From positions 1 to 64,000 of the forward strand of contig NZ_FZOD01000017.1 in NCBI RefSeq assembly GCF_900188345.1: a stretch of 64,000 nucleotides of DNA, in the 5' to 3' direction. Every line of letters begins with the position of its first letter. Position 1 is the first letter of the stretch. Positions 59,302-64,000 of the stretch are shown here, in pieces. The notes under the pieces were generated by a model. The model did not search any database, was not told the origin of the DNA, and saw nothing but the letters and a program-made list of their open reading frames with translations. This DNA comes from Streptosporangium subroseum (GTDB lineage Bacteria > Actinomycetota > Actinomycetes > Streptosporangiales > Streptosporangiaceae). A program made the position numbers and the translations under genes.

Positions 59302-59937
59302 ATGACCGATGACAATGTCTCGGACGCGGAGTTCTGGGACGCCCGTTACAGCCAGAGCGACCAGGTCTGGAGCGGGAACCCCAACACCGTCCTGGTCCGT
59401 GAGATCACCGGCCTGGAGCCGGGTAGGGCCCTGGACCTGGGCTGCGGCGAGGGAGCCGACGCGATCTGGCTCGCACAGCGGGGGTGGCGGGTCACCGCCA
59501 CCGACATCTCCCAGGTCGCCCTCGACCGTGCGGCCCGGCACGCGGCCGAGGCGGGCGTCTCCGATCGCGTCGACTGGCAACGGCACGACCTGGGAGCGTC
59601 CTTCCCCGACGGCGTCTTCGACCTCGTCTCCGCCCAGTTCCTGCACTCCCTCGGCGACATGCCACGAGAGAAGATCCTGCGGACCGCGGCCTCAGCCGTC
59701 GCGCCCGGCGGGGTGCTCCTCATCGTCGGGCACTCGGGACACCCCTCCTGGGAGCACGATCACCATCCCGACGTGGTCCTTCCCACGCCGCAGGAGGTCC
59801 TTGAAGCCCTGGAACTCGCAGAGGAGCAGTGGGAGGTGCTGATCAGCGAGGAACACGAGCGGATCCAGATCGGCCCCGACGGGCAGCCGGGCACCCGTAC
59901 GGACAACACGCTCAAGGTCCGGCGCCTGGGCGGTTGA
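59302..59937 (+). CDS. Class I SAM-dependent methyltransferase
   Basis: A 211-residue enzyme. Motif I is ALDLGCGEGADAIWLAQRGW, motif II VTATDISQVALDRAA, and the acidic loop follows with QRHDLGASFPDGVFDLVSAQ. The start SDAEFWDARYSQSDQVWSGN is typical of the TehB/tellurite or thiol methyltransferase-like group. Substrate unknown. ATG 59302 has AGAGG nine bases upstream. Likely co-transcribed with the flavoprotein before it. The last 13 codons and stop are duplicated downstream. Confidence 0.9.
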   Translation: MTDDNVSDAEFWDARYSQSDQVWSGNPNTVLVREITGLEPGRALDLGCGEGADAIWLAQRGWRVTATDISQVALDRAARHAAEAGVSDRVDWQRHDLGASFPDGVFDLVSAQFLHSLGDMPREKILRTAASAVAPGGVLLIVGHSGHPSWEHDHHPDVVLPTPQEVLEALELAEEQWEVLISEEHERIQIGPDGQPGTRTDNTLKVRRLGG

Positions 59938-60016
59938 GCCTTCCGTCTCGAGTTCCAACGGACAACACGCTCAAGGTCCGGCGCCTGGGCGGCTGAGCCT
60001 TCCGTCTCGAATTCCA
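59899..60016 (+). repeat. 59-base tandem duplication spanning the methyltransferase stop codon
   Basis: 59899-59957 and 59958-60016 are identical except for two transitions. Each copy encodes T-D-N-T-L-K-V-R-R-L-G-G followed by TGA. The second copy is out of the gene and not translated. Confidence 0.95.
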
Positions 60017-60089
60017 TCGGCCCGTCCTCCGGCGCCCGCCGTCCTCTGACGTTCAGCGCGTCGCCCACCGGCACCTCGCGGCGAAGGAA

Positions 60090-61334
60090 TCACCGGTCGC
60101 CGGTGAGGCGGGCGGCCCGGGCGTGGAGGTAGCGCTGCTGCGGGAGGTTGGTCGTTCGCCGGGCCGCCTCCCGATAGGAGTCGCGTGCCGCCGCGTGATC
60201 ACCGGCCATCTCCAGCAGGTGCGCGCGGACCGCGTGGAGCCGGTGGTCCCCGGCGATCCGCTCGTCGGCCCGGAGCTTTCCGAGCAGGTCGAGACCGGCG
60301 CGCGCGCCTCGGGCCATGGCCACCGCGACGGCGTGGTTCAGGGCCACCATGGGATTGTCGGAGATGCGCATCAGCAGCTCGTAGAGCGCCACGATCTGCG
60401 GCCAGTCGGTCGCGTCGGCATCCGGCGCCTCGTCGTGGATCGCGGCGATCGCCGCCTGGAGCTGGTAGGGGCCTGGCACTCCCCGAGGGAGCGCTGCGGT
60501 GATGAGTGCCACGCCCTCGGCGATGTGGCCGGCGTTCCAGAGGCTCCGATCCTGCTCGGCCATCGGGATCAGCCCGCCGTCCGGCCCGGCACGCGCCGGC
60601 CGTCGGGCGTCGGTCAGCAGCATGAGCGCGAGCAGCCCCGCCACCTCACCGTCGTCGGGCAGCAGGCGGTGGACCAGCCGGACCAGGCGGATCGCCTCGG
60701 CCGACAGCTCACCGCGGTGCAGGCTCGGCCCCGACGTGCTGACATAGCCCTCGTTGAAGATCAGGTAGAGCACGTGGAGAACCACGACGAGCCGCTGGGC
60801 GCGCGCGGCGGCCGGGGGCATGCCGAAGGGAACACCGCTGTCCTTGACGCGCTGCTTGGCCCGGCTGATGCGCCGGGTCATGGTCGCCTCCGGTACGAGA
60901 AACGCCCGGGCGATCTCCGCGGTGGTCAGGCCGCCGACCGCCCGCAGGGTGAGCGCGATCTGCGACGCCGGCGACAGCGAGGGATGGCAGCACATGAACA
61001 GCAGGATGAGCGTGTCGTCGGACTCCGGCACCGGCCTGTCGGCGGCGGGCTCCGTCCATTGGCCGGGCGGCGTCCACCTGGCGACGGTGTCCTCACGGCG
61101 CCGGCGCGCCTGCTCGCCACGGAGCAGGTCGGTCAGCCTGCGCGCGGCGACCGTGATCAGCCAGCCTCGCGGACTGTCCGGGGTCCCCTCCTTCGGCCAC
61201 TGCACGGCGGCCGCGAGGAGTGCCTCCTGCACCGCGTCCTCGGCGAGGTCGAAATTCCCGTAACGCCGCACCACCGCGCCGAGGACCTGCGGCGCCAGCC
61301 GGCGCAGCAGGTCCTCAACCTCGATCTCGGGCAC
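60090..61334 (-). CDS. ECF42-type sigma factor (DUF6596 C-terminal region)
   Basis: A 414-residue sigma factor. Region 2: YGNFDLAEDAVQEALLAAAV and SPRGWLITVAARRLTDLLR; region 4: LTTAEIARAFLVPEATMTRR. The long helical C-terminus with YLIFNEGYVSTSG and DWPQIVALYELL is the hallmark of ECF42. These sigmas work with DGPF proteins instead of anti-sigmas; one precedes it by eight bases. GTG 61334 start. Confidence 0.92.
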   Translation of the reverse strand: MPEIEVEDLLRRLAPQVLGAVVRRYGNFDLAEDAVQEALLAAAVQWPKEGTPDSPRGWLITVAARRLTDLLRGEQARRRREDTVARWTPPGQWTEPAADRPVPESDDTLILLFMCCHPSLSPASQIALTLRAVGGLTTAEIARAFLVPEATMTRRISRAKQRVKDSGVPFGMPPAAARAQRLVVVLHVLYLIFNEGYVSTSGPSLHRGELSAEAIRLVRLVHRLLPDDGEVAGLLALMLLTDARRPARAGPDGGLIPMAEQDRSLWNAGHIAEGVALITAALPRGVPGPYQLQAAIAAIHDEAPDADATDWPQIVALYELLMRISDNPMVALNHAVAVAMARGARAGLDLLGKLRADERIAGDHRLHAVRAHLLEMAGDHAAARDSYREAARRTTNLPQQRYLHARAARLTGDR

Positions 61335-61342
61335 GGAAGCGG

Positions 61343-61759
61343 TCAGATCTCCAGCTCGGCCTGGGACTCCGCGATCGGCCGTACGTCCGCGTAGGCCCTC
61401 GCGGCGACGTGGGCCGGAGCCGGGCAGTCGCCCAGCCGGGCGGCGATCTCGGTCGCCCGGTCGAAGCTCTCACACTCCACGACCCAGTAACCGGCCAGCA
61501 CCTCCTGGGTCTCGGCGTACGGCCCGTCCGTCACGACCGAGACACCGTCCCGCGACTCGAGTCTCCTGGTGTGCACCGGAGCGACCAGGGCTCGCGTCTC
61601 GACGAGCTCGCCGGACTCCTCCAGCTCCTTGTTGAGCGACTCCATGAACGCGCCCATCGCCGCGAAGTCCTCCCCGGACCAGGCCGGTTCGCCGGTGGCC
61701 TTGCCCGCCATGCCGTCGTAGTCCTGCTGCGACCCGTAGGTCAAGATCATGTACTTCAC
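61343..61759 (-). CDS. DGPF/YCII-family protein, partner of ECF42
   Basis: A 138-residue ferredoxin-like-fold protein: KYMILTYGSQQDYDGMAG at the start, VVTDGPYAETQEVLAGYWVV with the D-G-P-(F/Y) signature, then SFDRATEIAARLGDCP. In ECF42 systems DGPF proteins are the usual regulated partners. GTG 61759 has GGAGGAGAG just upstream. Eight bases separate it from the sigma gene. Confidence 0.93.
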   Translation of the reverse strand: MKYMILTYGSQQDYDGMAGKATGEPAWSGEDFAAMGAFMESLNKELEESGELVETRALVAPVHTRRLESRDGVSVVTDGPYAETQEVLAGYWVVECESFDRATEIAARLGDCPAPAHVAARAYADVRPIAESQAELEI

Positions 61760-61888
61760 GGTCTCTCCTCCTGACCGGCACCCCATCGGCGCCTCTCACC
61801 GGAGACGTCGGAGCCACCGGCCCATCCCGGACATCCACCCACCACCGATTCGCACGTTATTGCCGTTCGCCCGTGCGCTCAACACGGT

Positions 61889-62950
61889 TCAGAGCGCGGC
61901 GTACACCGCGTTGATCAGCGCCATCTTGCGCGGGTCGTCGGCGATCTGCGAGCCCATCCGGTTCATCACGTACCCGATGCTCAGCCCGGCCTCGGGGTCG
62001 GCCAGGCCGAAGGAGCCGCCGTAGCCGTCGTGCCCGAACGCGCGAGGGTTCGGGCCGTAGGAACCGCGGGGACCGCTCAGCCAGTAGCCCAGCCCGATCT
62101 CCGTCTCCCCGCCGAAGCCCGCGCCGAGCACGAGGTCCACGCATGCCCCCTGCCCCTCGCGCATTCGCTCGACCGCTGACTCGCCGAGCACCTTCCGGTC
62201 GCCGAAGCGACCTTTCGAGGCCGCGATGCCGTACAGCTGCGCAACCGCTCCGGCGGTGCCGTGACCGCCCGCCGCGGGCAGCTCGGCGCGGCGCCACGGC
62301 AGGCTGTTGGCCTCGGCCGCGCCCACGGGCGGGTTGGCGAGCGCGGCGACCGCGGCCGGGTGCATCTGGGCGATGACCTCGGCCTGCTCGCTCGATCCGG
62401 AGGCGGGCGGGTGCACGAGCTCGGCCACCCGGTGATCCTCGGACTCGGGCAGTCCGATGAAGAAATCGACGCCGAGCGGCCCGGTGACCTCCTCGCGCAG
62501 GAAAGCGCCGACGCTACGGCCGTCGATCCGCCTGATCACCTCACCGACCAGAAAGCCGTAGCTCATCGCGTGGTACCCCGACACGGTGCCCGGCTCCCAC
62601 CACGGCTCCATCGCGGCCAGGCGCGATGTCATCAGCTTCCCGTCGAACAGCTCCTCCACGCTGGTCGGCTCCCGCGGTCCCGCGAGCCCCGCCCGGTGCG
62701 AGAGCAGGTGGCGGACCGGAATGTCCTGCTTGCCGCCGGCGGCGAACTCCGGCCAGTAGGCACTGACCGGGGCGTCGAGGTCGAGCAGTCCGCGGTCGGC
62801 CAGCATGTGGGCGCAGAGCGCGGTGACGCCCTTGGTCGTCGACCACACGTTGACCAGGGTGTCGCGCTCCCAGAGCCGGGCCCGGTCCGGGGCGGTGTGG
62901 CCGCCCCACAGGTCGACGACGGTCCGGAGCCGGATGGAAACCGTGCCCAC
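61889..62950 (-). CDS. Serine hydrolase, beta-lactamase/EstB family, shortened N-terminus
   Basis: A 353-residue class C beta-lactamase-like esterase. Nucleophile motif VNVWSTTKGVTAL (S-T-T-K), Tyr motif GYHAMSYGFLVG and GHDGYGGSFGLAD in place of K-T-G. Family members begin with 25-40 residues before VVDLWGG (… GRKVVDLWGG…); here GTG 62950 allows only MGTVSIRLRT. The next gene ends 27 bases upstream, so the start was probably trimmed by deletion. Catalytic residues remain, so the protein may still fold. Substrate unknown. Confidence 0.82.
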   Translation of the reverse strand: MGTVSIRLRTVVDLWGGHTAPDRARLWERDTLVNVWSTTKGVTALCAHMLADRGLLDLDAPVSAYWPEFAAGGKQDIPVRHLLSHRAGLAGPREPTSVEELFDGKLMTSRLAAMEPWWEPGTVSGYHAMSYGFLVGEVIRRIDGRSVGAFLREEVTGPLGVDFFIGLPESEDHRVAELVHPPASGSSEQAEVIAQMHPAAVAALANPPVGAAEANSLPWRRAELPAAGGHGTAGAVAQLYGIAASKGRFGDRKVLGESAVERMREGQGACVDLVLGAGFGGETEIGLGYWLSGPRGSYGPNPRAFGHDGYGGSFGLADPEAGLSIGYVMNRMGSQIADDPRKMALINAVYAAL

Positions 62951-62977
62951 GCTCGGGGCCCGCCTCCCCGGGATGGC

Positions 62978-64000
62978 TCAGGGGCAGGCCGGGGCGACGA
63001 AGGCCGGGCGGGTCACCTCGGTGAAGCGGCAGCCGAAATCCGGCTTCGACGTGTGGTGGACCTGGTCGCCCGCCGCGCGCCTGCCCTTCTCGACCCAGGT
63101 GACCAGGTCGTCGAAGGCCCGGGTCAGCTCGCCCTGGGTGAAGTCGCAGTGACCGACCCCCCTGATCGCGCGGGAGACGAAGTTGCCGGTCTGCCGGTTG
63201 CGCGCCGTACGGTCCGCGTAGATCTGCTCCATCGAGTACGGGACGAAGAGGTCGCCGATGTCGTGCAGGGAGAGAACGGGGATGCGGGGGTCGCCCAGCA
63301 CCGCGGGGACGCCGCTGAGGTCGCGGCTCGGACGGTCGGTGGCGGCGATCCTCAACACGTCACGGTTGAGCTCGCGCTCGGCTCTCGTCAGGCCGGGCCG
63401 GTCGTCAAGCTGGTAGACCGTCCGCCGGTTGTCCACGACGTTGCCCTCGGCGATGTTCGAGGTGCCCCCGGTCAGGCCCGGGTAGAGACCGAACAGGAAC
63501 GGGATCTGGGTGAGCGGCGCGCGGCCGATCGCGTTCCAGTAGGCGAAGGCGGAGTCGAATCCGGGACGGTCGCCGCCGCTGCGCCGCTCGACGGCGTCGC
63601 TCCAGGTCCTGCCCAGCTTGGTGAGCGTCGGGGGGATGCCCCGGGTGAATCCGCTGCCGAGTTCGGGCAGCAGGCCGAGCACCCGATCGGCGTAGGTCTG
63701 CTGGTATTCGGGCGTGGGGGAGAGCGGGAAGTCGGTCCGCGTTCCGGTGAGCGCGGCGGCCGTCACGTTGGCGTCGGTGAAGTAATCGAACAATTCGGTG
63801 TCGCCCAGGACGCCACATGCGGGAAGCGCCCCGGCGAACGTCCTGCGGTAGTGCTCGACGGCGACCGCGGTGACGTGCCCGCCCATCGAGAAGCCGGTCA
63901 TGTAGACGCGGCGCGCGGACCTGCCGGTGACTCCGCGTACCAGCGCGATCAGCGCGTGCGAGTCCTTGACGCCCTGTCCGACGTCGTAGCCGTTGGTCTG
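62978..64000 (-). CDS. Alpha/beta hydrolase (lipase/feruloyl-esterase-like), partial at the right edge
   Basis: The frame is open to base 64000, so the N-terminus lies outside. The nucleophile elbow is MTGFSMGGHV, the Asp lies in LSLHDIGDLFVPY, and the His in GVGHCDFT. Two C-terminal Cys (GCRF, APACP) suggest a disulfide in an exported enzyme. The lid-like region GIPPTLTKLG to GLTGGTSN is unlike cutinases. Probably a secreted esterase; about 340 residues are visible. Confidence 0.8.
   Translation of the reverse strand, partial: QTNGYDVGQGVKDSHALIALVRGVTGRSARRVYMTGFSMGGHVTAVAVEHYRRTFAGALPACGVLGDTELFDYFTDANVTAAALTGTRTDFPLSPTPEYQQTYADRVLGLLPELGSGFTRGIPPTLTKLGRTWSDAVERRSGGDRPGFDSAFAYWNAIGRAPLTQIPFLFGLYPGLTGGTSNIAEGNVVDNRRTVYQLDDRPGLTRAERELNRDVLRIAATDRPSRDLSGVPAVLGDPRIPVLSLHDIGDLFVPYSMEQIYADRTARNRQTGNFVSRAIRGVGHCDFTQGELTRAFDDLVTWVEKGRRAAGDQVHHTSKPDFGCRFTEVTRPAFVAPACP

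Overview
The window is high-GC, densely coded DNA with many GTG starts, 4-bp ATGA/GTGA gene overlaps and several ECF sigma factors, TetR, GntR and Lrp regulators. This fits a soil actinomycete. Gene content (MSMEG_05xx-type nitrogen-starvation operon, DUF1416, ECF42 with a DGPF partner, ankyrin glutaminase) would suit a Streptosporangiaceae- or Streptomyces-like organism, but the family is a guess. I see no rRNA, tRNA, CRISPR array, prophage or obvious antibiotic gene cluster. The only mobile-element trace is a decayed tnpB.

Layout. 1-8.7 kb: end of a CDF metal exporter, a ZIP-like transporter, an ankyrin glutaminase, DUF1416 beside a rhodanese stump, a secreted class V aminotransferase, and a coupled cysteine-synthase-like/MFS pair. 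8.7-24 kb: tnpB remnant, penicillin-binding protein, TetR/NmrA divergent pair, NifS-like enzyme, hydroxyacid dehydrogenase, PhyH oxygenase, lactate permease, SGNH hydrolase, VOC protein, Lrp/deaminase pair and an APH(6)-like kinase, with several truncated genes between them. 24-30.4 kb: a GntR-controlled sugar-phosphate module (MtnA-type isomerase, DhaK, DhaL) and a GntR/aceE divergent pair.

31.5-40 kb is the most distinctive part. It is a nine-gene, tightly overlapping minus-strand operon of the Nit1C / 'nitrogen starvation response' type: MSMEG_0570-like protein, flavin monooxygenase, amidohydrolase, MSMEG_0572-like protein, radical SAM, GNAT-PurM fusion, two nitrilase-superfamily proteins and a glycosyltransferase. 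One of the two nitrilase-fold proteins has lost both the catalytic Glu and Cys. A GlnR-like half-site pair lies upstream of the first gene. The product of such operons is not settled; I infer a small nitrogenous metabolite or cyanide/nitrile assimilation role from the related Nit1C clusters.

40-64 kb holds housekeeping and accessory genes: threonine dehydratase, MatC-like carrier, a MOSC-flavin-ferredoxin fusion, three ECF sigma factors (two with C-terminal SnoaL-like domains, one ECF42 with its DGPF partner), an S9 peptidase, an orphan histidine kinase, a thioredoxin-reductase-like protein with a methyltransferase, and two hydrolases at the right edge.

Two window-wide patterns stand out. 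Short tandem duplications (15-59 bp) recur, several of them at gene 3' ends and copying the stop codon. Intergenic spaces also hold many gene stumps (rhodanese, DLH, ADH, LLM, GT39, FAD monooxygenase, SDR), so small deletions seem frequent here.
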